Shown: positions 17,657-26,796 of the stretch, piece after piece | How positions within the stretch are numbered: position 1 is the stretch's first letter | Layout of the letters: each line of letters starts with the position of its first letter | Origin: Pseudomonas sp. Ant30-3 | Lineage (GTDB): Bacteria; Pseudomonadota; Gammaproteobacteria; Pseudomonadales; Pseudomonadaceae | Length of the DNA: 64,000 nt | Direction: 5' to 3' | NCBI RefSeq assembly: GCF_000690905.1 | Contig: NZ_JMCL01000081.1 | Span: 44,733-108,732 of the forward strand | Notes under the pieces: generated by a model | Seen by the model: the letters and a program-made list of their open reading frames with translations, nothing else | Database searches by the model: none | What the model was told of the DNA's origin: nothing | Made by a program: the position numbers and the translations under genes

Positions 17657-18610
17657 TCACAGCGCAGCTTTTTCCTTGTAGTACCGTTCGGCGCCAGGAT
17701 GCAGCGGGATTGGCAGGTTTTTGCTCGCGGACTCCAGCTTGATGTCTTTCGCTGCCGAATGAGCGTTACCCAGCCGCGTGAGGTTTTCGAACATCAGTTT
17801 GGTCATTTCATACGCCACGTCATCCGGCACATCGGCGCGGGTCACCAGGATATTGGTGATCGCCACCGTCGGCACCGCCTCGGGCTGTCCGTCGTAGGTA
17901 TTCGGGGGGATCATCGCGCTCTGGTACGCCGGGTTGCCGATTTTGCTGACGACGTCGGCTGGTACGGCAACGTAGTTCAGCGGCATGACCGAGGACAGAT
18001 CACGAATGGCCGCCATGCCCAGACCGGACGACTGCAGAGTCGCGTCCAGCTGGCGGTTCTTGATCAACTCGACGGACTCGGCGAACGGCAGGTATTGCAC
18101 CTTGCCCATGTCTTCATAGCTCAAGCCTGCCGCTTTGAAAATCGCCCGCGCATTGAGTTCGGTTCCGGACTTCGGTGCGCCGACCGAGATCGTCTTGCCC
18201 TTGAGGTCCGCCAGCGTCTTGATCCCTGACTCCTGGCTGGCCACGATCTGGATGTAGTTGGGGTACGCGCCGCCGATGGCGCGAAGTTTGGTCAGCGGCG
18301 CCTTGAACCCGGCGTCTTCCACCCCGTTTTTTGCATCTGCCACCGAGTCGGCCAACGCCAGCGCCAACTCACCGCGACCGGCTTGCAACAGGTTGAGGTT
18401 CTCTACCGAGGCCTTGGTGGCCTGCACTGACGTCTTGACCCCGGGAATGCCGTCGCCGTAGATCTGCGACAGGCCGACACCAATCGGGTAATAAACCCCG
18501 CTGGTGCCGCCGGTGAGTATGTTGATAAACACCGGGGCGGCGTGTGCGGCGGTCGTCACGGCCAATGCGGCAGCAGCGGCCAGAAGGGTGAAGCGGTTGA
18601 TCACTCGCAT
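17657..18610 (-). CDS. TAXI-family TRAP transporter solute-binding protein
   Basis: A 317-residue periplasmic protein. The signal peptide (about 1-24) ends in AAHA. The TAXI signature FINILTGGTSGVYYPIG follows right after cleavage, and GRGELALALADSV and GAPKSGTELNARAIF are typical inner motifs. It delivers solute to the fused permease. The family includes binders of glutamate, 2-oxoglutarate and other acids, and the ligand here is unknown. It is downstream of a TetR gene on the same strand. Confidence 0.93.
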   Translation of the reverse strand: MRVINRFTLLAAAAALAVTTAAHAAPVFINILTGGTSGVYYPIGVGLSQIYGDGIPGVKTSVQATKASVENLNLLQAGRGELALALADSVADAKNGVEDAGFKAPLTKLRAIGGAYPNYIQIVASQESGIKTLADLKGKTISVGAPKSGTELNARAIFKAAGLSYEDMGKVQYLPFAESVELIKNRQLDATLQSSGLGMAAIRDLSSVMPLNYVAVPADVVSKIGNPAYQSAMIPPNTYDGQPEAVPTVAITNILVTRADVPDDVAYEMTKLMFENLTRLGNAHSAAKDIKLESASKNLPIPLHPGAERYYKEKAAL

Positions 18611-18715
18611 GGGAAAGGCTCCGTCTTTTATTGGCTTTGTGCAGAGTCATTCCACTGTAGTTGATGCAGGCGTAATACGCGTCGGTGCTGGGCTATGTTC
18701 GTGAGACACGAAGTT

Positions 18716-19333
18716 TCAACTTTTCTTCACCCCGCCTTTCTTCCCGCTGTCCAGCAGCAACCCCGAAGCCAGTGTCACGAAGCTCTCCACTGCCTTGCGC
18801 GACGCGGACTGGGGGTCGTCGGCATTGGCAATCCATAACGAAGCACCGAGCAACGAGCCCATGATCAGACGCGACATCGCCTCTGCATCCACTACGTGCA
18901 CCGTGCCTTCGTCGATCAGTTTCTGGAGGCTGCGCTGAGTGCTTTGCATGCACGCGTTCTGGCTCGACCAGCCGGCCGGGTCGCCCAGTACCGCGGGCCC
19001 GTCAAGCAGCACGATGCGCTGGAATTCCGGTTCGAGCGCCATTTCGATGTAGGCGATGGACTCGTCGATAAAACCTTCCCACGTCGTGCTGGCCTCATTG
19101 ATGATCACGCTCAGGCGTTCGATCATTTCCCCGTCAATCTGCGCGATCACCGCTTCCAGCAAGCCTTTCTTGCCACCGAAGTGGTGGTAGAGCGCACCCC
19201 GCGTCAGACCTGCTTCAGCCGTCAATTCGTCCATCGAACTGTCCGCATATCCTTTCGCCGCGAAGGCCTCTCGCGCAGCCTTTATCAGCTTGCCGCGAGT
19301 TTCCACAATCATGTCCGCGCGCTTCTGTGCCAT
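18716..19333 (-). CDS. TetR/AcrR-family transcriptional regulator
   Basis: A 205-residue repressor. The HTH is ADSSMDELTAEAGLTRGALYHHFGGKKGL, with key residues T, G, Y, H, H, F of the recognition helix. The C-terminal domain is helical and ligand-binding. I chose ATG 19333 with GAGGA about 10 nt upstream, over a Met 30 bp further up. It is divergent from the NAD-kinase-like/GcvP-like operon and in line with the TAXI-TRAP genes. Three palindromes lie in its promoter, suggesting that it controls both directions and itself. Confidence 0.9.
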   Translation of the reverse strand: MAQKRADMIVETRGKLIKAAREAFAAKGYADSSMDELTAEAGLTRGALYHHFGGKKGLLEAVIAQIDGEMIERLSVIINEASTTWEGFIDESIAYIEMALEPEFQRIVLLDGPAVLGDPAGWSSQNACMQSTQRSLQKLIDEGTVHVVDAEAMSRLIMGSLLGASLWIANADDPQSASRKAVESFVTLASGLLLDSGKKGGVKKS

Positions 19334-19360
19334 CAGAACTTCATCCTCAAAAATTAGTGT

Positions 19361-19428
19361 CATACGCAACGTATGCCAGTTGACATACGCGATGCATGTC
19401 CTAATATAGCCGACATACACGGCGTATG
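19361..19428. promoter_or_regulatory. Three copies of CATAC-N5-GTATG, probable TetR operators
   Basis: CATACGCAACGTATG (19361-19375) and CATACACGGCGTATG (19414-19428) are perfect 5-bp inverted repeats with 5-bp spacers. CATACGCGATGCATG (19384-19398) differs at one base. Start-to-start distances are 23 and 30 bp. They fill the 153-bp divergent promoter between the TetR gene and the NAD-kinase-like gene. Confidence 0.75.
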
Positions 19429-19486
19429 CAATTTGACGGCATAGGCGTGATTCGGCCAAGCCGCCTTCAGCAGAGGAATTCAGCCC

Positions 19487-20704
19487 ATGCACAAGCCCTG
19501 CGATTTTGATCTTCCAGACGGAAATCCGCCTGTAGTTTGCGCCACCGAACTGAATGCCGCTGGCCAGCCCTACGTCGCTGAAAGACGCAAAACCATCGGG
19601 CTTATCGTCAACCCCATCGCCGGTATGGGCGGGCGGGTCGGCTTGAAAGGCACCGATGGTGCCGGTGTTCTGGAAGAGGCAAAAAGACGCGGTGCGCGGC
19701 CGCTTTCCAGCGAGCGTGCGTTGCAGGCGCTGAAACGACTGGCTGCTTCAAGCACGCCATTCCACCTTGTTACCGGCTCCGGCGAACTGGGCGAGGACGT
19801 GGCGCGCGCCGCCGGCCTTGAGCCGATCGTGGTGTACCGCACACGCAGCGGCTGCAGCCTGCCGGAAGACACGCGCAATGCCGCCCGCGCCATGCTGCGC
19901 GCCTCGGTCGATCTGCTGTTGTTTGCCGGTGGCGATGGCACGGCGCGCGATGTGCTCGGCATGGTCAACGACCGCGTGCCGATCCTCGGCATTCCCACCG
20001 GCGTGAAAATGTACTCGGCGGTGTTTGGCACGACCCCGGAGAACGCCGGGCATCTGGCCTCGCGATTCATCGCCGGTGCCGGTTCGCTGCGCTCGCGCGA
20101 AGCCGAAGTGATGGACATCGACGAGGCGGCGATCCGCAACGATCAGGTGTCGACGCGGCTGTACGGCTACGCCCGCAGCCCCTATGAACGTCACCTGGTG
20201 CAAAACGCCAAGGCCGGTTCCGGGCCTGGCGAAAACGCCACGCTCGATGCTGCGAGCCGGCAGATCGTCCGCGAGATGCGCACAGGCTGCCTGTACATCG
20301 TCGGGCCTGGCACCACGACGCGGCGGGTCATGTCAGCCCTCGGTCTTCCTTCCACGCTGCTGGGCGTGGACGCGGTGCTGAACGGCGTACGCGTCGGCGC
20401 TGACCTCAACGAGCACGAAATCCTGCAACTGATGTCGGGGCGTGAGGCGCGGATCATCGTCGGCGTGCTCGGTGGCCATGGCAGCCTCTTCGGCCGCGGC
20501 AATCAGCAGATCAGCGCCGAGATCATCCGCCGCACAGGCGCGGACAACATCATCGTGATCACCACCGTCGAAAAGCTTCTTTCCCTGGAAGCCGGGTGTT
20601 TGCGCGTCGACACCGGCGATGCCGAAGTCGACGCCATGCTCGCCGGCTACAGGCGCGTGCACACCGGACCTGACCGGTCGGTTTTCTTCAAGGTTACATC
20701 CTGA
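19487..20704 (+). CDS. ATP-NAD kinase-family protein (AcoX-like)
   Basis: A 405-residue protein. The N-terminal NAD-kinase fold has IGLIVNPIAGMGG at about 37-49, the diacylglycerol/NAD kinase motif FAGGDGTARDV, and GIPTGVKMYSAVF. It is longer than housekeeping NadK and resembles AcoX and related kinases found in catabolic operons. It may phosphorylate NAD or a pathway metabolite. GAGGAA precedes the ATG. It is the first gene of the plus-strand operon and its stop is 37 bp before the GcvPA-like gene. Confidence 0.85.
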   Translation: MHKPCDFDLPDGNPPVVCATELNAAGQPYVAERRKTIGLIVNPIAGMGGRVGLKGTDGAGVLEEAKRRGARPLSSERALQALKRLAASSTPFHLVTGSGELGEDVARAAGLEPIVVYRTRSGCSLPEDTRNAARAMLRASVDLLLFAGGDGTARDVLGMVNDRVPILGIPTGVKMYSAVFGTTPENAGHLASRFIAGAGSLRSREAEVMDIDEAAIRNDQVSTRLYGYARSPYERHLVQNAKAGSGPGENATLDAASRQIVREMRTGCLYIVGPGTTTRRVMSALGLPSTLLGVDAVLNGVRVGADLNEHEILQLMSGREARIIVGVLGGHGSLFGRGNQQISAEIIRRTGADNIIVITTVEKLLSLEAGCLRVDTGDAEVDAMLAGYRRVHTGPDRSVFFKVTS

Positions 20705-20741
20705 TCAGCCGTCCCACCTGAACTCAAACGAGGTTAACCCC

Positions 20742-22145
20742 ATGAGTCTTCATGTCGCCCATCCCTACATGGCGAATTCCGTTCCCGCAATCCAACAGGA
20801 AATGCTCGACTCGATCGGTGTGGACAGCATCGAGCAGTTGTTCCAGCAGATTCCTGCCGAGCATCGTCTCAAGCGACCAATCAATTTGCCGCCGGCGCTC
20901 AACGAGAGTCAGCTTCGTCGGCACCTGTTGAGCATCCTGTCGAAGAACAAGACCACCGAGCAATACCTCAACTTTCTCGGCGCCGGCAGTTGGCAACACC
21001 ATGTGCCCGCCGCCTGCGACGAAGTGGTGCGGCGCAATGAATGGCTGACGTCGGTGTTCGGCGAGCCGAGTTCCGACCACGGGCGCAATCAGGCCTGGTT
21101 TGAATTCTGCAGCCAGCTCGGCGAGTTGCTCAACATGGACCTGGTCGGCCTGCCGGTGCGCAGTTGGGGTTGCGCCGCCGGGCATGCGATCCGCATGGCC
21201 ACGCGCATTAATGGCCGCAACGAGGTCGCCGTGGTGCGCGCCATCGATCCGGAGCGGCTCTCGGTCATTCGCAATTATTGCGAACCCGTCGAGATGCCCA
21301 GCCACATTACCGTGCGACTCGTCGATTACGATCCGGCCACCGGGTTGATTGATCTGGATCACCTGCGCGCGACCGTCGGCGCGAACACCGCAGCGGTCTA
21401 TTTCGAAACGCCGTCGTACCTCGGTGTCATCGAACATCAGGGCGCGGAAATTGCCGCTATTGCGCACGCTGCGGGCGCCGAAGTAATTGTCGGGGTCGAC
21501 CCGATTTCCCTCGGCGTGCTCGCGGCACCCATCGATTTTGGCGCGGATATTGTGGTCGGCACTACGCAGCCACTGGGTGTGCACATGAACTGCGGGGGCG
21601 GCGTCAGTGGTTTCATCGCCTCACGGGATGAAGAGCGTTACGCCCATCAATACCCGACGCTGTTCATCAGCATCGCGCCCACCACCAAGCCGGGTGAATA
21701 CGGATTTGGCCTGAGCCTGTTCGAACAATCGTCCTATGGCTTGCGCGACAAGGGCAACGACTGGACCGGCCACTCGGTGTACATGTGGGCCATCGCCAAT
21801 GCGGTGTACATGGCGATGATGGGGCCGCAGGGCTTCGAAGATGTCGGCGGCGTGATCCTGCAACGGGCGCATTACGCGGCAAAACTGCTCGGGCAGATTC
21901 CCGGCGTGCGGGTGACCTTCCCGTCGGGTTTCTTCAAGGAATTCGTAGTGAATTTCGATGCCACCGGGCACTCCGTGGCAGACATCAACAAGCGCCTGCT
22001 CGACCTCGAGATCTTCGGCGGCAAAGACCTAACCCGGGACTTCCCGGAGCTTGGCGCCAGCGCACTTTACTGCGTCACCGAGGTTCACACCCAGGCCGAT
22101 CTTGAGCGTCTGGCCGACGCACTCAAAGAGGTAATCGCACAATGA
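20742..22145 (+). CDS. Glycine dehydrogenase subunit 1-like protein (GcvPA type)
   Basis: A 467-residue PLP-fold protein matching the N-terminal half of glycine cleavage P-protein, as found in two-subunit P-proteins. Family marks include FLGAGSWQHHVPAA near the N-terminus, FETPSYLGVIE and MNCGGGVSGFIA. The ATG follows CGAGGTTAACCCC. The partner PLP subunit overlaps by 4 bp. Pseudomonas normally carries a single-chain GcvP with H and T proteins elsewhere, and neither H nor T is in this window. The natural substrate may therefore not be glycine. Confidence 0.85.
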   Translation: MSLHVAHPYMANSVPAIQQEMLDSIGVDSIEQLFQQIPAEHRLKRPINLPPALNESQLRRHLLSILSKNKTTEQYLNFLGAGSWQHHVPAACDEVVRRNEWLTSVFGEPSSDHGRNQAWFEFCSQLGELLNMDLVGLPVRSWGCAAGHAIRMATRINGRNEVAVVRAIDPERLSVIRNYCEPVEMPSHITVRLVDYDPATGLIDLDHLRATVGANTAAVYFETPSYLGVIEHQGAEIAAIAHAAGAEVIVGVDPISLGVLAAPIDFGADIVVGTTQPLGVHMNCGGGVSGFIASRDEERYAHQYPTLFISIAPTTKPGEYGFGLSLFEQSSYGLRDKGNDWTGHSVYMWAIANAVYMAMMGPQGFEDVGGVILQRAHYAAKLLGQIPGVRVTFPSGFFKEFVVNFDATGHSVADINKRLLDLEIFGGKDLTRDFPELGASALYCVTEVHTQADLERLADALKEVIAQ

Positions 22146-23692
22146 GCACCACACTCAGGGAATACCATGCTCCGGTCTGGAGCGAACCGGTCATTATGGA
22201 AATGGGCTATCCGGGCCGCCGCGGGATGATTTTTTCCGACGTCGAGGAAGACGTGAAAACGGCCGTCGGCAGCGTTGAAGGGCTGGTGCCGGTGACGATG
22301 CGTCGCGGCAAAAAACCGGCCTTGCCGGAAATGTCCGAACCCGAGGTGCTCTATCACTACCTGCGTCTGTCGCAACAGACATTGGGCATGATGGGCATCA
22401 GCCTGTTCGGGACCTGCACGATGAAGTACAACGCGCAGATCAACGAAGCGATGGCCTGGCGTCCGGAGATAACTGAAGTCCATCCCTATCAGGACGAGTC
22501 TACCCTGCAGGGCGCGCTTGAAATCGTCCATAACATGGACACGATTCTGCGCGAATTGTCCGGCATGGATCAGTTCATCTTCCAGGCCGGCGGCGGTGCG
22601 GATGCGGCGTACACCAGTTGTGCAGTCACCCGCGCTTACCATGCTTCGCGCGGTGAACTGGAACAGCGCAACGAAATCATCACGACCATCCAGACTCACC
22701 CAAGCAGCGCAGCAACGGCAGCGGCGGCCGGCTTCAAGGTCATCACGCTGATGATTGAAGAAAACGGCTATCCATCGCTCGAGTCACTGAAGGCGGCCGT
22801 GTCCAGTCGCACCGCGGCGTTGATGGTGAATAACCCCGACGACATGGGCGTCTACAACCCCGAGATTCGCGAATGGGTGCGGCTGGTGCACGAGGCGGGC
22901 GGTTTGTGCTTCTACGATCACGCCAACTTCAATGGCGCGATGACCAAAATCCGCGCCCGTGAACTCGGCTTTGACGCCTGCATGTTCATGCTGCACAAAA
23001 CCTTCGGCGCGCCGAAAAGTGGCGTGGGCGGGCCGGCTGTCGGGGCTTATGGCTGCTCCGCCCAGCTGGCGCCTTTTCTGCCGGCACCGGTGGTGGCGTT
23101 CGATGGTGAGCGCTACAGTCTTGACCATGACCGGCCGCAGAGCTGCGGCAAGATCCGCGAGTTCTGGGGCAACGTGCCGGTGATCCTTAAAGCCTACGCA
23201 TGGTCCCGCGCGATGGGCGCAGAGGGCATGGCTGAAGCCTCGGACATCTCGGTGCTGGCCAACAACTACATGGAAAAAGGCCTGCTGGCCATTCGTGGCG
23301 TGACCCGCTCACACCCGGATGCCACCAGCCCGCGCCTGGAAATGACCCGCTACAGCCTGCAGCAACTCAAGGAAGAAACCGGCGTGGATGTGCACGACGT
23401 GCAGAATCGCATGAGTGATTTCGGCATCGACCCGATGTGGAGCAGCCATCACCCGTGGCTGGTGGAAGAGCCCTTTACCCCGGAGCCGGGCGAGATGTAT
23501 GGCAAGGAGGCGCTGGACACCTGGATCGCGGTACTGGCGCAGATTTCCGACGAGGCCTATTCCAATCCGGATATCGTCAAAACGTCGCCGCACAACCAGG
23601 CGATTCATCGCTTGAAAGGCGCCAACATGGACGATCCGCAACATTGGGCGATGACATGGCGGGCGTTCCAGCGTAAACGTCAGAACACTTGA
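22142..23692 (+). CDS. Glycine dehydrogenase subunit 2-like protein (GcvPB type, PLP-binding)
   Basis: A 516-residue partner of the preceding subunit. The PLP lysine is predicted as K286 in FMLHKTFGAPKSG, preceded by the FYDHANFNG motif. The N-terminal part carries YPGRRGMIF and GTCTMKYNAQ. It matches the C-terminal half of P-protein, which catalyses decarboxylation of an amino acid and transfer of the residual aminomethyl group to lipoyl-H protein. The start overlaps the upstream stop (ATGA), so the two subunits are coupled 1:1. Confidence 0.88.
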   Translation: MSTTLREYHAPVWSEPVIMEMGYPGRRGMIFSDVEEDVKTAVGSVEGLVPVTMRRGKKPALPEMSEPEVLYHYLRLSQQTLGMMGISLFGTCTMKYNAQINEAMAWRPEITEVHPYQDESTLQGALEIVHNMDTILRELSGMDQFIFQAGGGADAAYTSCAVTRAYHASRGELEQRNEIITTIQTHPSSAATAAAAGFKVITLMIEENGYPSLESLKAAVSSRTAALMVNNPDDMGVYNPEIREWVRLVHEAGGLCFYDHANFNGAMTKIRARELGFDACMFMLHKTFGAPKSGVGGPAVGAYGCSAQLAPFLPAPVVAFDGERYSLDHDRPQSCGKIREFWGNVPVILKAYAWSRAMGAEGMAEASDISVLANNYMEKGLLAIRGVTRSHPDATSPRLEMTRYSLQQLKEETGVDVHDVQNRMSDFGIDPMWSSHHPWLVEEPFTPEPGEMYGKEALDTWIAVLAQISDEAYSNPDIVKTSPHNQAIHRLKGANMDDPQHWAMTWRAFQRKRQNT

Positions 23693-23740
23693 ACAAACAC
23701 TAAGCGTGCCTGAACAGAGCTAACAATCAGCCACGGGATT

Positions 23741-23768
23741 TTGCCGGCGCAGAGCGCTTGGCCGGCAA
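23741..23768 (+). other. Hairpin between GcvPB-like and acyl-CoA synthetase genes
   Basis: TTGCCGGC (23741-23748) and GCCGGCAA (23761-23768) form a perfect 8-bp stem with a 12-nt loop, ending about 10 nt before the synthetase ribosome-binding site. There is no T-run. It may be an intercistronic processing or attenuation structure. Confidence 0.45.
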
Positions 23769-23788
23769 CCTCCCCACAGGAAAAACTC

Positions 23789-25411
23789 ATGTCTATTTTC
23801 GAACAGCACCTGGCGCCGTTGCCGGTCAATCACATGGCGCTCTCGCCGCTGAGCTTCATTGAGCGCACGGCCTCGGTTTACGGCGATTATCCCGCCGTGA
23901 TTCACGGCTCGCTGCGCCGCAACTGGCGGGACACCTACGAGCGTTGTCGGCGCCTTGCCAGCGCACTCAGCAGACGCGGCATCAAAAAAGGCGACACGGT
24001 GGCGGTGATGCTGCCGAACATTCCGGCGATGCTTGAAGCGCACTTTGCCGTGCCCATGATCGGCGCAGTGCTTAATACCCTCAATGTGCGTCTGGATGCG
24101 CAAGCGATTGCGTTCATGCTCGAACACGGCGAGGCCAAAGTGCTGTTCGCCGATCGCGAATTTCACAGCGTAGTTAGCGCGGCGCTGACGCTGCTGGAAA
24201 ATCCGCCGTGGGTGATCGACGTGGACGATCCGGAGTACGGCGAAGGCAGCGTGCTCAGCGATCTGGACTATGAAGCGTTACTCGCCGAGGGCGATCCGCA
24301 ATTCGCCTGGCAATGGCCCGATGACGAGTGGCAAGCCATCTCGCTCAATTACACCTCGGGCACCACCGGCAATCCGAAGGGCGTGATCTACCATCATCGC
24401 GGCGCCTACCTGAATGCGCTCGGCAACCAGATGACCTGGGCGATGGGCAATCACCCGGTGTACTTGTGGACGTTGCCAATGTTCCACTGCAACGGTTGGT
24501 GCTACCCGTGGACGGTTACCGCGCTGGCCGGTACCCACGTGTTTCTGCGCCGCGTCGAGCCGCTGCAAATTCTCGCGTTGATTCGTGAACACCGGGTCAG
24601 CCACCTGTGCGGCGCGCCCATCGTTCTCAATGCGCTGGTCAATCTGCCGGAGGCGGTCAAAGCGGTTATCGAGCATCCAGTCGACGCCATGGTAGCTGGC
24701 GCAGCACCACCGGCAAAAGTCATTGGCGCGGTTGAGGAAATGGGCATCAAGGTCACTCATGTGTACGGGCTCACGGAGGTCTACGGGCCGGTGACGGTGT
24801 GCGCGTGGCACGGCGAGTGGGATAAAAAACCGCTCGACGAGCGCGCCCGGATCAAGTCGCGTCAGGGTGTGCGTTATCCGACGCTGGAAGGTTTGATGGT
24901 GGCCGATCCGCAGACACTGCAACCGGTACCGAGCGACGGGGTCACCATTGGCGAAATCTTCATGCGCGGCAACACGGTGATGAAGGGTTATCTGAAAAAC
25001 CCGGAAGCAACCCGCGAGGCTTTCGCTGGCGGCTGGTTTCACACCGGCGACCTGGCGGTCCGGCATCCGGACGGCTATGTCGAGATCAAAGACCGACTCA
25101 AAGACATCATCATTTCCGGTGGCGAGAATATTTCCACCATTGAGGTCGAGGATGTTCTCTATCGCCATCCGGCTGTGCTGGAAGCGGCGGTGGTCGCCCG
25201 CCCGGACGAGAAATGGGGGGAAACGCCGTGTGCCTTCATCACCCTCAAGGTTGACAGCGCAGTCACTTGTGAGGCTGACATTATTCTGTTCTGTCGTGAG
25301 CATCTGGCCGGTTTCAAGTTGCCTAAAACCGTGGTGTTCCGCGAGTTGCCGAAAACCTCGACCGGCAAGATTCAGAAGTACCTGCTGCGCGATTGGGCCA
25401 GGGCGTTGTGA
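23789..25411 (+). CDS. Acyl-CoA synthetase (AMP-forming, medium-chain/DmdB-like)
   Basis: A 540-residue ANL-superfamily ligase. The ATP motif YTSGTTGNPKG begins at residue 188. Further motifs are VYGLTEVYG, WFHTGDLAVRHPDGY and the catalytic-lysine motif KTSTGKIQKY near the C-terminus. It activates a carboxylic acid to its CoA thioester through an acyl-adenylate. The ATG at 23789 has ACAGGAAA upstream. It is the last gene of the operon, so the pathway presumably handles a carboxylic acid imported by the divergent TAXI-TRAP system. Confidence 0.9.
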   Translation: MSIFEQHLAPLPVNHMALSPLSFIERTASVYGDYPAVIHGSLRRNWRDTYERCRRLASALSRRGIKKGDTVAVMLPNIPAMLEAHFAVPMIGAVLNTLNVRLDAQAIAFMLEHGEAKVLFADREFHSVVSAALTLLENPPWVIDVDDPEYGEGSVLSDLDYEALLAEGDPQFAWQWPDDEWQAISLNYTSGTTGNPKGVIYHHRGAYLNALGNQMTWAMGNHPVYLWTLPMFHCNGWCYPWTVTALAGTHVFLRRVEPLQILALIREHRVSHLCGAPIVLNALVNLPEAVKAVIEHPVDAMVAGAAPPAKVIGAVEEMGIKVTHVYGLTEVYGPVTVCAWHGEWDKKPLDERARIKSRQGVRYPTLEGLMVADPQTLQPVPSDGVTIGEIFMRGNTVMKGYLKNPEATREAFAGGWFHTGDLAVRHPDGYVEIKDRLKDIIISGGENISTIEVEDVLYRHPAVLEAAVVARPDEKWGETPCAFITLKVDSAVTCEADIILFCREHLAGFKLPKTVVFRELPKTSTGKIQKYLLRDWARAL

Positions 25412-25542
25412 GAGATGATTCGCCAGGGCAGAGCCGGCGCGGTGCGCGGTGACCACGCTTGCCTGGCCCACCTTTATCAGAGAAGCTCGCCACCTGTTCA
25501 AGGACTGCGCATCGCGCGATCAAACAGTTAGGGAAGAATGGC

Positions 25543-26670
25543 ATGGCTCTGAGGGTGATGGTGGTCGGCGGGTACGGTAATTTTGGCAGCATCGTCTGTC
25601 GGCATCTGGTGGAGATGCCGGACGTAGAGTTGGTGATTTCAGGCCGCGATGCGCGCAAGTTGCAAGGCAAACTCGACGAGCTGAAGAGCCGTTCGGGCAA
25701 GGTCTGCGAAGGTTGGTGCGGCGATGCCATGGGCGCCGATTTCAATGCGGTTCTGCTGTCGATGGACATTCATCTGGTCATTCATACCGGCGGCCCGTTC
25801 CAGGGGCAGACCTATGCAGTTGCCGAGCACTGCATCGACGCCGGCGTGAACTACTGCGACCTGTCTGACTGCAGAACCTTCGTCAGCGGCATCGGCGTTC
25901 TCGACGTCCGAGCTCGAGAAGCGGGTGTGGCGGTACTCAGCGGTTGCAGTTCAGTGCCATCGTTGTCGGCCGCACTCATCGATCAGCAGCGGCATCGCTT
26001 TACGCTTATCGATTCGATCGAACACGGCATTACCTCATCAGCCAAGATGCCCGGCCTGTCCACCGTCGAAGGTGTGCTGGCCTATGCCGGCAAACCGATC
26101 AAGCAACTCAGGAACGGCCAGGTGCATGAAGTGTTGGGTTGGCAAGACCTGACCCTGCGCAAAATGGGGCACTTGGGCACGCGTTTGCTGGCCAATGTCG
26201 ATGTGCCGGACATGGATATTTTCCCCAGCCGCTATGGCGCGCGAAACCTGGCGTTCAAGGCGGGCTTAGGGCTCAAGCTGGGCGGAGTCGCCAACTATTT
26301 ACTGGCTCAGGCGTTGAGGACGGGCATCGTCCGTGACCCTGCTCCATGGGCGGCAAGACTGCATCGCTGGGGGCTCTGGTTTGAACGCTTTGGCGACGGT
26401 AAAAGTGCGCTGTATATCGATGTCAAAGGTCTTGGCGCCAACGGCCAGCCATTGTCAATGACCGTGCAGCTGACCGCGCTGAATGACAAAGGCCCGGAAA
26501 TCCCGAGCTGTGCCGCCGTCGCTCTGACGGCAAAAATCGCCGGGGGATACTCGCCCGAACCCGGCGCCCGGGCATGCGTCGGTGAAATCTCGGTCGACGA
26601 GTACATGGCCGCGATCAATGAACCGGACAACGTGAGCCTCGCCGTGCACTTCTCGGATGGGCAGGGCTGA
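25543..26670 (+). CDS. Saccharopine-dehydrogenase-like NAD(P)-binding protein
   Basis: A 375-residue protein with an N-terminal Rossmann fold (VMVVGGYGNFGSIVCRHL) and the saccharopine-dehydrogenase-type segment HTGGPFQGQTYAVAEHCIDAG. The C-terminal half is poorly conserved with the true lysine-pathway enzymes. Members are often annotated only as saccharopine dehydrogenase family, and their reactions are largely unknown. The ATG at 25543 follows GGGAAGAAT. It lies 131 bp after the acyl-CoA synthetase and could be the operon's tail or independent. Confidence 0.8.
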   Translation: MALRVMVVGGYGNFGSIVCRHLVEMPDVELVISGRDARKLQGKLDELKSRSGKVCEGWCGDAMGADFNAVLLSMDIHLVIHTGGPFQGQTYAVAEHCIDAGVNYCDLSDCRTFVSGIGVLDVRAREAGVAVLSGCSSVPSLSAALIDQQRHRFTLIDSIEHGITSSAKMPGLSTVEGVLAYAGKPIKQLRNGQVHEVLGWQDLTLRKMGHLGTRLLANVDVPDMDIFPSRYGARNLAFKAGLGLKLGGVANYLLAQALRTGIVRDPAPWAARLHRWGLWFERFGDGKSALYIDVKGLGANGQPLSMTVQLTALNDKGPEIPSCAAVALTAKIAGGYSPEPGARACVGEISVDEYMAAINEPDNVSLAVHFSDGQG

Positions 26671-26796
26671 TCATGCTGTATCTGAAGGGTGCGGTTTCAC
26701 CGGGATGTTTGTGATCGTGCTGATCATGGTGACGAAGATGACGCCGGGTCAGGTGCTGCAGTTGCTGCTGTAAGCGACTTCATGCGGGCAATGCGC

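Noticed and set aside
19487..20704. Calling this gene the housekeeping NAD kinase
   Set aside because: It is much longer than NadK, sits in a catabolic-type operon and resembles AcoX-like members, so nadK is not assigned.
26705..26773. A 22-codon hydrophobic mini-frame (starting MFVIVLIMVTKM)
   Set aside because: No ribosome-binding site, too short to support, and the region could be decayed sequence. A gene remnant is possible but cannot be shown.
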